Source: Brachionus plicatilis | Lineage: Eukaryota; Rotifera; Eurotatoria; Ploima; Brachionidae | Assembly (NCBI GenBank): GCA_010279815.1 | Contig: QEOQ01000439.1 | Coordinates: forward strand, 72,557-118,186 | Length of the DNA stretch: 45,630 nt | Reading direction: 5' to 3' | In this document: in pieces, positions 19,580-28,611 of the stretch | How positions within the stretch are numbered: the first letter of the stretch is position 1 | How the letters are laid out: each line of letters opens with the position of its first letter | Position numbers and translations under genes: made by a program | Notes under the pieces: generated by a model | Told to the model about the DNA's origin: nothing | Database searches by the model: none | Seen by the model: only the letters and a program-made list of their open reading frames with translations

Positions 19580-21559
19580 ATGCTCCCACCCAGCTCTTAT
19601 GCGAAAAAATTGCTCAAGTCATTCGACTTGATTCTCAACCACACAATCGACAACCGAGACGACACAATTACACTCAAGCTAGTCGATCAATTGGCCCATG
19701 TGCTCAAAGACCGCGATCTCTACGACACAGTCGCCACTTACATTCGAACAACTGTTCTCACTGATCAATTTGACTTGACAAACAAGGAGCCCGAGCAACA
19801 GCTATTTTGTCTAAATTTGCTCAAATGCCTCATTCAAATAAAACACAATCCTTCACTGGAATCAAGCGCTCAAGACCTAATACTCACATTTCTAAACGAC
19901 CAATTCTACTGCATCGATTCGGCCATCCTCTGCTCCTTGATAGATCTAGTCAGCCAACTGAACGAGCTGAACGAGTCGATCAGACTCAAAATGTTCAACA
20001 TCGACTCAATTTCTCATTTTTTGGACCCCGACCTCAAAAGTGTCTTTGTGCGAAACAATTTCAAGTCGCTCCTGGTCAAGTATTTGCACGAGCCAGCGCT
20101 AGTCAAGCTAGTTCAAAGCTTGTCCGAGTCCATAAAGTTACACAATCTGGACGTGTTCCACACGTCTGGGCTGATATTAGAAGACTTGGAGTCCAAGTGG
20201 CAGTTTGTCGACTTGAAGTCGATTAAGCACTATTCGTACATGATAGCGTATGGTGTCGAGTCCGAGGCAGTGCTGGCCGAAATAGCGCTCAAGTTCGAGT
20301 CACGTGATCAGCATGACTTGGCGCAAAAGTTTCTGCTCTACTCGTTCGAGTCTTTCAAGGGATGCAAAGAAATGTTGCTGCAGAGATTTTTTGCTCCGTT
20401 CAAGCTCAGACATGCCCAGCTGGACGCCGTGTTCAAGTACTTTGTTCACAATTTGAAAATTTTTGTCAAATTTAACTCGAGCAATTTTAACATGTCCGAT
20501 TTTGTAAGCGCGTCGGACGTGTTTTATTTGCTCAAGAGCTTCAGTCTCAAGTCAAAATTAAAAAAACATGTTCTAGAATGTTTAATAGACTATTTTGAAG
20601 TAAAGAACACGGACGCCAGTTTTCTATCACAGATAAACCAAGGCGTACAGGAGATTTTTTATTTCAAATTAGATGGTCAGCTAAGCATTGAGTTTCTAAA
20701 GCTGGCCGCTCTTGGATCTTGTCAAGTTTTAGAAAAAGTAAATTTCAAAGCTTTGAATTTGGGTGACTTGCAGGTGTATGCTGATTTAAGTCGCTACATG
20801 CTCAAGTTAATGAGTGTAAAGTGCTTGGAAGAATTGCTGAGCAGATGTTTGACTGTGTTGTGTGAAACACACGATGCCGATGCAAAGGACTCAATTTTGG
20901 CCTTGTTCAATGACTTGAGCTGCTACGACACTTTGTTGTTCAATGATCAGGTGATGGAGAAAATTTTGCTCTTGTGTTTGGCCGAGTCAGAGGCTCTTCT
21001 TAGAAGAGAGTATCTAAAATTTTTGAGCAAATTTTATTCTCTTAATCCAAATGAGTACATAGGCGAGTTTTTTTGCTATTTTTTGCTCTATGAACACGAC
21101 TGGCAGTGCCAATTGTACTGCATTGACTATTTTGACACAGTGTTGGAGGATTTGATGAGACAAAAAGATGGTCATATTGCTGCCATATGCGCTAGCTTGG
21201 CCACGAGTCTAGATGATGCTGATCAACACGTGGTCAAAGCTAGCTGTCAGATTTTGACCAAGATAAAATTAAATTTTGATTTTGGGTCTGTGATGCAGAG
21301 TTTAGAAGAGCCAAGGTCAGGTCTGGTGAGTAGACTTAAGCGAGAGCTCAAGTGGATAGCAGTAGGATGTGAAGAGAGTGTGCTCAGTTACAATTTGGAA
21401 AAATTTAATGGGACCAGCTTGGACTTGTTGGAGGAAAAGTTGTCAATTTCGAGTCAAAGCAGTGATCTGTATGCAATGAATGATGCCGCAATTTTGGATG
21501 ACATAATTAGTGCATACCAATTTGACTGGGATGATCAGAAAGCGCTTGATTGCTATTAA
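19580..21559 (+). CDS. BRAT1: BRAT1-like HEAT/armadillo-repeat protein
   Basis: A single uninterrupted 659-codon frame starts at ATG 19580 and is less AT-rich than its flanks. The protein is all-helical, made of HEAT/ARM-like helical pairs with no catalytic motif or membrane segment (human BRAT1 is about 820 residues). The assignment rests mainly on the C-terminus: LDLLEEKLSISSQSS, then AILDDIISAYQF and the terminal LDCY. This matches the BRAT1 end, where a short helix precedes a final DCY. In BRAT1 this tail is reported to enter the active site of the Integrator nuclease INTS11, so the likely role is a chaperone or assembly factor for INTS9-INTS11. The HEAT part alone would not identify the family. 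Confidence 0.7.
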   Translation: MLPPSSYAKKLLKSFDLILNHTIDNRDDTITLKLVDQLAHVLKDRDLYDTVATYIRTTVLTDQFDLTNKEPEQQLFCLNLLKCLIQIKHNPSLESSAQDLILTFLNDQFYCIDSAILCSLIDLVSQLNELNESIRLKMFNIDSISHFLDPDLKSVFVRNNFKSLLVKYLHEPALVKLVQSLSESIKLHNLDVFHTSGLILEDLESKWQFVDLKSIKHYSYMIAYGVESEAVLAEIALKFESRDQHDLAQKFLLYSFESFKGCKEMLLQRFFAPFKLRHAQLDAVFKYFVHNLKIFVKFNSSNFNMSDFVSASDVFYLLKSFSLKSKLKKHVLECLIDYFEVKNTDASFLSQINQGVQEIFYFKLDGQLSIEFLKLAALGSCQVLEKVNFKALNLGDLQVYADLSRYMLKLMSVKCLEELLSRCLTVLCETHDADAKDSILALFNDLSCYDTLLFNDQVMEKILLLCLAESEALLRREYLKFLSKFYSLNPNEYIGEFFCYFLLYEHDWQCQLYCIDYFDTVLEDLMRQKDGHIAAICASLATSLDDADQHVVKASCQILTKIKLNFDFGSVMQSLEEPRSGLVSRLKRELKWIAVGCEESVLSYNLEKFNGTSLDLLEEKLSISSQSSDLYAMNDAAILDDIISAYQFDWDDQKALDCY

Positions 21560-22980
21560 ACTTATGCAGGTAAATTAAGGTTTTTTATTAAATAAAAGTA
21601 AGACTTAAAATTTTGTTTATCAAACTTTAGAACATGAGGTAAAAATCATGATTCAAATATTTGTTGTTAAGCATTTGACTAAAATTTTTTTTTTCATTGT
21701 TAAAAATGTTTACTATTCAGCATTACCTGTTAAAGATAGTGTAGATTTAAAATTAAATGTTTTTTTTTTTTTTTTATTTTAAATTTTAAATTACTTATCG
21801 ACAAGAGCATTGGTAAGTATCAACTTTTTATATTAGTGATTTTAGAATTAAATGTCAAATTAAACATTTATGAAGAAAAAAATAAAAACAAAATTATATA
21901 GTAAAAATTTCAATTTTTTTCTGCTTTTATTTTTAGAATAGAAATAGTAGAGAAATAATATAATTAAATCTAAAATTTTAACAAATAATTATAAAGCTAT
22001 TATTTTATTATTACATAAATAATAATAATAATAATAATAATGACAGATTGAATAGAAAATGAGCAAGGTTAAAAATTAAAGTTTTTATCCTGAGCAATTT
22101 TAAGCAACAATGAAGATGCAGTCCTTTAATTGTTACAAAGGTAAATTTGTGTAGTTTAGCTACAATTTCTGTCAAGAATTAAAATTAAATCTTTTAAATT
22201 TTTTTAAAAAGTAAAAATTCCATAAAATATTTTTTTTGCTGTTGAGAGTTTATTTATAGTAACAAAAATAAAGAAAAAAAGTGTGTTTAATTATAACTAG
22301 TATAAGTATTAATTTGAGATGTTTGGTAAAAAAAAAATTATTTAAAAGAAAAAATTCACACTAATAATAAAAATAATAAAAAATTATTTAAAAATAAATA
22401 AAAAATTTTAGTTCGTGAATTACACTTAGGTCTTAATAGAGTAAAAAAAAACATATGAAAAAATATTCATTAAAAAGTAAATATTTAATAAGAAATTAAT
22501 AATTTTTTAAAAAAGTATTCGAGTTCAACATCGGATTCAATAGTTTTCATATAAATCCATTCACTTTTTCGACTTATTTTATATTTAGTAAATCTGTATA
22601 AAAAATAAATTTAACTTTTATAGTTAAATTTTCATGGACTTAAGTGATTCTTAGCTATTCAAAATTTTTTTTTATCAAAAAAATATAATAACTTATGTTC
22701 AGTTATCGTTTTTGAAATTTTGATTAGTATTCAAGTTTTTTTTATCACTCGTTAGGAAGTTAATTTTGTGATTTTTTTTTTATGTGTTGTTTTTTATTAT
22801 TCATTTTTTTAATGTTTATCTAATCTTCGGTAGCCAGATTCAAAAAAAATTTGATTCAAACACTATTAGTTTGATTAGAAGGAAAAACAATTAAAATATA
22901 GTATATAAATTAATAAAAAAAAGATTAAAAAAAAAGCTAGAAATAATCATAAAAAGAGTAGGTAGACTTGATACTGTGAC
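21560..22980. other. 3' flank of the BRAT1-like gene, AT-rich
   Basis: A donor-like CAG|GTAAAT lies ten bases after the stop (21570) and another, TTG|GTAAGTATC, near 21814, so the 3' UTR may be spliced. An (AAT)n microsatellite lies at 22017-22040. No gene was seen. Confidence 0.4.
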
Positions 22981-22984
22981 TTCC

Positions 22985-23130
22985 TTGGAGGCGATGAGGA
23001 CCATTTTAAATTAGATATTTTTTATCGAATCTTTTGTTGAATTTATTGATAGCTGAAACTTCAATGACTTCAGATGGTAATTTATTTTTATATTATCTGA
23101 CACTGATTTTTTTACTTAAAATCACCAGTG
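22985..23130 (-). pseudogene. Decayed LINE RT C-terminal fragment
   Basis: The minus strand reads NKLPSEVIEVSAINKFNKRF, then DKKYLI and a stop at 23006-23008. This matches the end of the CR1-like RT at 18.2 kb (NFWNGLPDEVINSTTVNSFK). Upstream the match fades behind frameshifts. It is a very old 3' fragment. Confidence 0.6.
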
Positions 23131-23203
23131 ATGTCATTTTGACATATATTTTATTAATCAAATAAAATAAAATCAAATAAAAAAAAATATGGTAAAAAAA
23201 TTT

Positions 23204-23750
23204 GGCAAATTGAAGTTTCAGATCAAATTTTAAGATCAAAAATATTATTTAAAATTTTAAAACCTAATTAATCTAAAGATTTTGATAATTTTTAAGAAAT
23301 AAATACTAAACGTTACTAGACATGCTATGTCTAATAATGGTTTATTATCAAATTAACATCAAAATGATTGATCTCTAATTTATTTTACAAAAACAATCAA
23401 TGATTTAAATAATTCAGGTTAAGTTAATTCACAAATTCAAATTTATAACTTTTGTATCCATTCATTCAAACTTAAATAATTTTAATTATTTTTAATTAAA
23501 AAAATTTTTAAATTTTAAAACAGTAAATTTTTTTGTCTTTAATAGGAAATTTTCATTATAATAAATTAAAAAATTGAAACCTATTAAAGTTAAATAAAAA
23601 GGAATATTCAAAATTTTAAATATGGAAATAAACTTGACATAACATGTAAAGTAATTGCTTTTGAAAAAATTTATTTTTTCTCTTTTATTGAAAAAAAAAT
23701 ATTACAATTTTTTTTGATCTTTTGATTTCGATCTCAAGCTTCAATTTGCC
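23204..23750. mobile_element. hAT-like MITE, second copy of the GGCAAATTGAAG family
   Basis: The termini are GGCAAATTGAAGTTTCAGAT on the left and, read inward from the right, GGCAAATTGAAGCTTGAGAT. The 8-bp AAAAATTT flanks it at 23196-23203 and 23751-23758. The interior is AT-rich and non-coding. Confidence 0.8.
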
Positions 23751-24116
23751 AAAAATTTTTATTTAATAAATAAATTTTAAATTAATAATTTAATTCTTGT
23801 AACAAAGTTTATTTAGAAAAGCTGAACGATTGGCTTTTTGACTTAAGTTTTCACTTAAGCGCTTTTTTAATGAGACTGGATAGATTATTGGGGGTAAGGG
23901 ATAATGGATAGTTTTATACTATTTTTTCGATTAATTTTGTCAAAATCACGTTTATTGATTGTGTTTGTGATCGGGTCTGTTGGAGCTTTTACTGAATTTA
24001 ATCTAGTTATTTTCATTTAAATCATTTAAATTAAATTAAATTAACAAAATAATTTATTAGAAAACAATTTCTAATTTGTATCATAATTTTTCATTTTCTA
24101 TTACATTTTATAATTT

Positions 24117-24880
24117 GGGTCTCACCTGTTTTATGACCACTTGGTCACAAAATTTGTGACCAAGTTAGTCGGTACCGGTTTGGTGACCACTCTGGTCATA
24201 AAAGTTTATGACCAGGTTTTTGTGTTGACCAGTGTTGACCAGGTTTTTTTTGACCGAGAAAAAAAATACTGACCAGGAAAAAAATTGAGTGACCAGAATT
24301 TTTTTTGTAATTATTAAAATCTTAATAAACATTTGAATTCTTTAAGAGCAAAATTTTAATGATTATTTTAATAATTTAAAAAAAAAAAAAAAAAGTAAAA
24401 ATAAAAAATATGAATATCATTTATTTTTGTGAACCTTTTTCGCCCTCAAAATATCGATCACAATCAGAACATTCAACTGGATTTTTTTCCCACATAAAAC
24501 TTTCTTTATTTCGATCTGTACATCTTCAGAGGCCTCAGATATCTCTTGTGATTTTTTTTCGTAATAATTTGATTTCGATTTTGGATCAAGTAAAGTAACT
24601 TTTTTGAACTTGTTAGTTATTAAGTTATTGTACAAAAATTTACTTGAAATTTATTTCAAAATTGATTAATATTTTATTAACTATATTTTAAAAATCAAAA
24701 TAAAATTTATTCAATGTGACCAGCATTTTTTTTGGTGACCAGTAATTTTTTTTAGTGACCAAAAAACTGGTCATAAAAAACCTGGTCATAAACTTTTATG
24801 ACCAGAGTGGTCACCAAACTGGTATCGACTAACTTGGTCACAAATTTTGTGACCAACTGGTCATGAAACAGGTAAGACTC
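24117..24880 (-). mobile_element. hAT-like element with repeated GTGACCAG motif and zinc-finger remnant
   Basis: The terminal repeats are GGGTCTCACCTG on the left and GAGTCTTACCTG read inward from the right. Long subterminal arms contain many copies of GGTCA/TGACC (GTGACCAAGTTAGTCG, TTTATGACCAGG). TATAATTT is duplicated at 24109-24116 and 24881-24888. The interior holds a frameshifted copy of a small C2H2 zinc-finger ORF on the minus strand. Confidence 0.8.
24421..24626 (-). pseudogene. C2H2 zinc-finger ORF remnant inside the 24.1-kb element
   Basis: The minus strand reads KSKSNYYEKKSQEIS, then VQIEIKKVLCGKK. After a one-base shift in an A run (about 24483) it reads NPVECSDCDRYFEGEKGSQK and stops. 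It aligns without gaps, before the shift, to the open ORF at 28393-28611 (SAFYKEM.., KLAVKKALSKD, PVACSICGEFMKNEKGV). The CxxC pair is kept; the histidine end is lost after the stop. Confidence 0.65.
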
Positions 24881-24929
24881 TATAATTTTACTACATCGCC
24901 AGAATTGACGCTTAATGAAATAAATAAAT

Positions 24930-25336
24930 GGCATTGTGAATTTTTCAAAATATTAAAAGTGCCAAAGCTTAAGTTCTTTGTACCACCAGTATACTGATTC
25001 TTCAAAATTCTGCAAAATTCAGAACATTGTGAATTTTGGTACAAAACACAAAAACAAAATTTAAAAAACACTAGAACTTTAATCTGGACCGACTAAAACA
25101 TGTTTTGTAAATTGTAGCAACTGATACATCCTTTGTGCCACCACTTAAACTTGAATTGGATTTTTAATATAAAGTAATATCCCAAATTTACTATTTTCTG
25201 AGTTTTGCAGAATCAGTATATTGGTGTTACAAAGGTAGTATCAGTTGCTACAATTTACAGAACATGTTTTGGCCTTTCAGAACTTGAGCTTTGGAATTTT
25301 TAATATTTTGTTTTTTGTACCAAATTTCACAATGCC
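24930..25336. mobile_element. MITE with GGCATTGTGAA termini
   Basis: The ends are GGCATTGTGAA..TTCACAATGCC, with inner blocks inverted around the centre (CATGTTTTGTAAATTGTAGC against GCTACAATTTACAGAACATG). TAAATAAAT is present at 24921-24929 and 25337-25345, fitting an 8- to 9-bp duplication, though the flank is low-complexity. No coding content. Confidence 0.7.
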
Positions 25337-25345
25337 TAAATAAAT

Positions 25346-26481
25346 GAAATAAATAAATAATCTAGTCCTTTTGTCAACCTTTTCAACACCAAACTTTTTT
25401 CTGATTGTAGTTATTAAATGGTCATTTTTGGGCTAAGTATTATTCCATTAATTCACCAAAAATTCTATCAAAACTTTAACCAAGATAAGAAATGGATAAT
25501 ATTATAAAAATCATTAGAAAATATTGGATGACACATTGATATCGTTTGCAATTCTTGATATAAGTATTGAAATTTATGCAAAGAAAAAAGCTAGATTTTT
25601 TTTCTTAAAATATTACAAACAAACTTTGTTTCAATTTTCAATGAATTACATATACTGGTACATTTGGTTCACCTTAAGCATCATATTATACCATTATGTT
25701 AGTTATAGAAAAAAAATATTTTATATTTTTTAAAATATAAATAAAATTTAAATCAATTTTTATCAAAAATCCATTTTTGGAAAAAAGTAGTATTAATAGT
25801 ATAAATTAACAGAAACTTTAAAATGATTTTTATTTTAAAATCAGCAAAAATTATTAAACGCCAACTCCAAACTTTGTTGTTTCTGATACATTAAAATTTC
25901 CAAATTTCCAATTTAGGCAAATAGTCAATTCCTGATAATTAAAAAAAAAATATATATAAGTTTTGATGGTAAACTGCTCTGGAAATTTAAATTTCTCGAA
26001 AATTGTGTTTATCAATATTTTCTAAATTTGGCAAGTCAACTTTAATAAAATGATTTTAGAATAAATAACAAGAGCTTTTGGATTTTTGAATTAGAGAAAA
26101 TAATTACAAAAATTAGTAAGAAATTAATTTAATCCTTCAATTTTGTTTAACACTAGAAGAACTAGCTACTTAGTCAAAATTTCATTGTTATTAATTTCTA
26201 AATCTGTATCGAGTTGTAGCTCATTCAGAAAAAATAGTGAAGCAAAAAAAGTGTCTAAAATTCGAAAATAAAATAAATAATATTAATAAAAAGTTAAGCT
26301 GAGTTTGGCTACATGATAGATTAAAAAAATGCCCAAGTTTCACATAAAAAAGTTAAGTTTAGAGAGAAAATAAAAATAGAAAAAATTATGTTACATAATT
26401 TCTAGTTAATGTTTTTTGGTCATACAATGATTGAACTGAAAATTAAAAAATTAATAAATTCTTATTTTTTTATCCTTATAG
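25346..26481. other. AT-rich stretch, no gene seen
   Basis: Only chance short frames. No RNA gene or clear repeat was recognised. Confidence 0.4.
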
Positions 26482-26523
26482 TCCTTCGAGCAAACTACAA
26501 TAAGGTTGATTCTACGTAATACG
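26482..26523 (+). other. Candidate 42-nt mini-exon
   Basis: It has a strong acceptor (TTTTTTTATCCTTATAG, ends 26481) and a near-perfect donor (ACG|GTAAGTAC, 26524). The 42 nt are open in one frame as SFEQTTIRLILRNT with phase 0 on both sides. It could be an internal exon of an unknown gene, or a 5' UTR exon of the FCHO-like gene whose first recognised exon follows an acceptor at 32185. I do not recognise the peptide. Confidence 0.4.
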
Positions 26524-28289
26524 GTAAGTACATTTTAGCTTTTGATACAAATAACCAAAATACTTAATCTTTTGAATTACAACTTTCTTTTATTTTAATC
26601 ACCATGGGAGTAAAAGTTGATTTTGAGTCAAACGATCCTCCTAAAATCTTAACTTTAGTCCCATAATAAAGATTTTTTTTATAAAATTTTAAGATCCCAA
26701 TAGAAATTTTCCTTTTCAAATTAAATCTTGAAAAGTCATGTAAAGTCTCTGTGGTACCATTGCTGCTCTTTTACTCATATTCTAAATTATCTTGAATTAA
26801 GAACTGATCTGATCCATAATAAATATTAAGAAGGTCAATTTATTAAAAACTTAAAAAATTGAAAAAATTAACATCCTTTTAAAAGATAATGCATCTTTTT
26901 AAAATTTAGAAAAAAGCTTGTTTGAAATTGGTCCATTGTTTTTAAAAATTAAACTTTTCCTCTCACTATGTACCTTTTTAGAATTATTTAGAATAATTGA
27001 TTTTTCAATTTAGTTTACCAATTTTTTACTAAATTAGGAAGAGTAAATTTTATAAAAGCAAAAAATAAGCATAACGATTTTAATAATTTTTTTTTTTAGC
27101 TTTAAAAAATTTCATTTAGACAAGGATTTTAACAATTTAAATTTTTTGTTTAATTTTTAATAAACGAATTTTATTTTTCAACAAAATTGTCATTTAAAAA
27201 TTAAGTAAAATTATTAAAAAAAATAAAAGTTTTTTATTTTGAGTGTGAGGAATCTAACTAACACTTATTGGTTGAGTGACCAGCTCTCACACTGACAACT
27301 AAAATCACCATTTTTTTTCTATAGTATATTTGATTCTAACAGAGTAAATACTAATCCAAAATAGATCCAACTAAAGATTTAAAAAGCTCCATTCGTTTAA
27401 TAATATACATTAATGCTTTGATAAGTGTATTTTTGAAAATAAAAATTAAAATGAAAATTAAATAAATAAATGAAAAAATAAATGAATAAATAAATGAATA
27501 TTATCATAGTAGTACTGTGGAGTCCATTTATTGTCTTACAAAATCTTAATTTAAGTTAAGCCTCGAATTACATCGATTCTTAATCATTGAAATAAAACTT
27601 ATTACTTTTAATAGATTGATAAAAAATTATTAATGAATATTTTTCCATTTTTTTTTTTTTTTAATTAAATATTTAAAATTGTCAATGGGACTTGTTTAAA
27701 TAAGTGAATTAAATAGCAATTAGTTGTAGTTGAAAATATTTATGCTTTAAATTTTTAAAATTATTAATTAATTAAACCTTTTTAATAATTAATTTCGAAC
27801 ACCATTACTTAAATTAGAACATAAACTTTTATTAAATAAATATTTTTTCCTCAATTAAAATTAAGTTTTGAATGAATTTTTGACATATCTTTTTGATACT
27901 TGTGTAGAATGATTATGCATCCTGCTAACTTTTTCTTTATTTTTATCTGGAATTTATTTTTCAAGTTTTAGATTTACACTAAAATAAATGCATGGTTTTA
28001 GAAAATAATTTTCATATTTTTAATTTTACATTTATTTTTTAAGCAATTTCTAATTATTTAAAGTTAATCTTTAAGTACACTCTCATATTTAAAGATTGAA
28101 TTTGAACACTTAAAAAAATTCAATACTAACTAAAGATTAAATTGAAGTTGAATATTTTTTATAAATATTTAGCTTAAAAACCATGCTTTTTTCTCGATCC
28201 TGTTGCATTTTGATATTTAAAATTTTTTTCCTTATTCATGGCATGAAAAATCAAGCATTCAAAACTAAAATTAAAATTCTCCAAGAGTG
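26524..28289. other. AT-rich stretch with small repeats
   Basis: A short hairpin pairs AGTGTGAG (27242) with CTCACACT (27288). A (AAATAAATG)n-like microsatellite lies around 27455-27505. No gene was seen. Confidence 0.4.
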
Positions 28290-28385
28290 ATCATAAGTCT
28301 CATTAAGAGAATGTGATTATTTTGATCACAAAAATATTTATTAAACTCATTGTGACCAAAATGTGATCACCAAATAATTTTTTTA
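28290..28385. repeat. GTGATCAC/GTGACCAA motif cluster upstream of the zinc-finger ORF
   Basis: It contains GTGATTATTTTGATCAC, TTGTGACCAAAATGTGATCA and related inverted copies, similar in style to the subterminal arms of the 24.1-kb element. No matching right-hand terminus was found after the ORF. Confidence 0.4.
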
Positions 28386-28392
28386 GTCATAA

Positions 28393-28611
28393 ATGATAAA
28401 TTGGAAGAAAGCTTTGAGAAAAAAATTGAAAAAAAAGTCAGCTTTTTATAAAGAAATGGCTCTGGCACCAGTAGAAGTTTTTGATGAAGCCAAGTTGGCG
28501 GTAAAAAAAGCATTGAGCAAGGATCCGGTTCCGGTGGCCTGTAGCATATGTGGTGAATTTATGAAAAATGAAAAGGGCGTTAAATTGCACATGTCCAAGA
28601 AACATAAATAA
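28393..28611 (+). CDS. Small basic C2H2 zinc-finger protein, probably element-encoded
   Basis: A 72-codon ORF from ATG 28393, with a stop codon immediately before it in frame. The N-terminal third is strongly basic (WKKALRKKLKKK); a helix follows (FDEAKLAVKKALSKD); the C-terminus is a single C2H2 finger, CSICGEFMKNEKGVKLHMSK then KH, with C-x2-C and H-x4-H spacing. It is less AT-rich than its surroundings. A frameshifted relative lies inside the element at 24117-24880. The sequence just upstream (28290-28385) has the same kind of GTGACCAA/GTGATCACC motifs, so this is probably a protein of that element family or a host gene captured by it. One finger plus a basic arm suggests nucleic-acid binding. 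Confidence 0.55.
   Translation: MINWKKALRKKLKKKSAFYKEMALAPVEVFDEAKLAVKKALSKDPVPVACSICGEFMKNEKGVKLHMSKKHK

Noticed and set aside
19807..20226. 139-codon frame inside the BRAT1-like gene
   Set aside because: It is an out-of-frame shadow of the 659-codon frame, which has the coherent protein.
21721..21813. Possible exon between TTCAG and GGTAAGTATC
   Set aside because: The interval contains a long poly-T run and stops in every useful frame.
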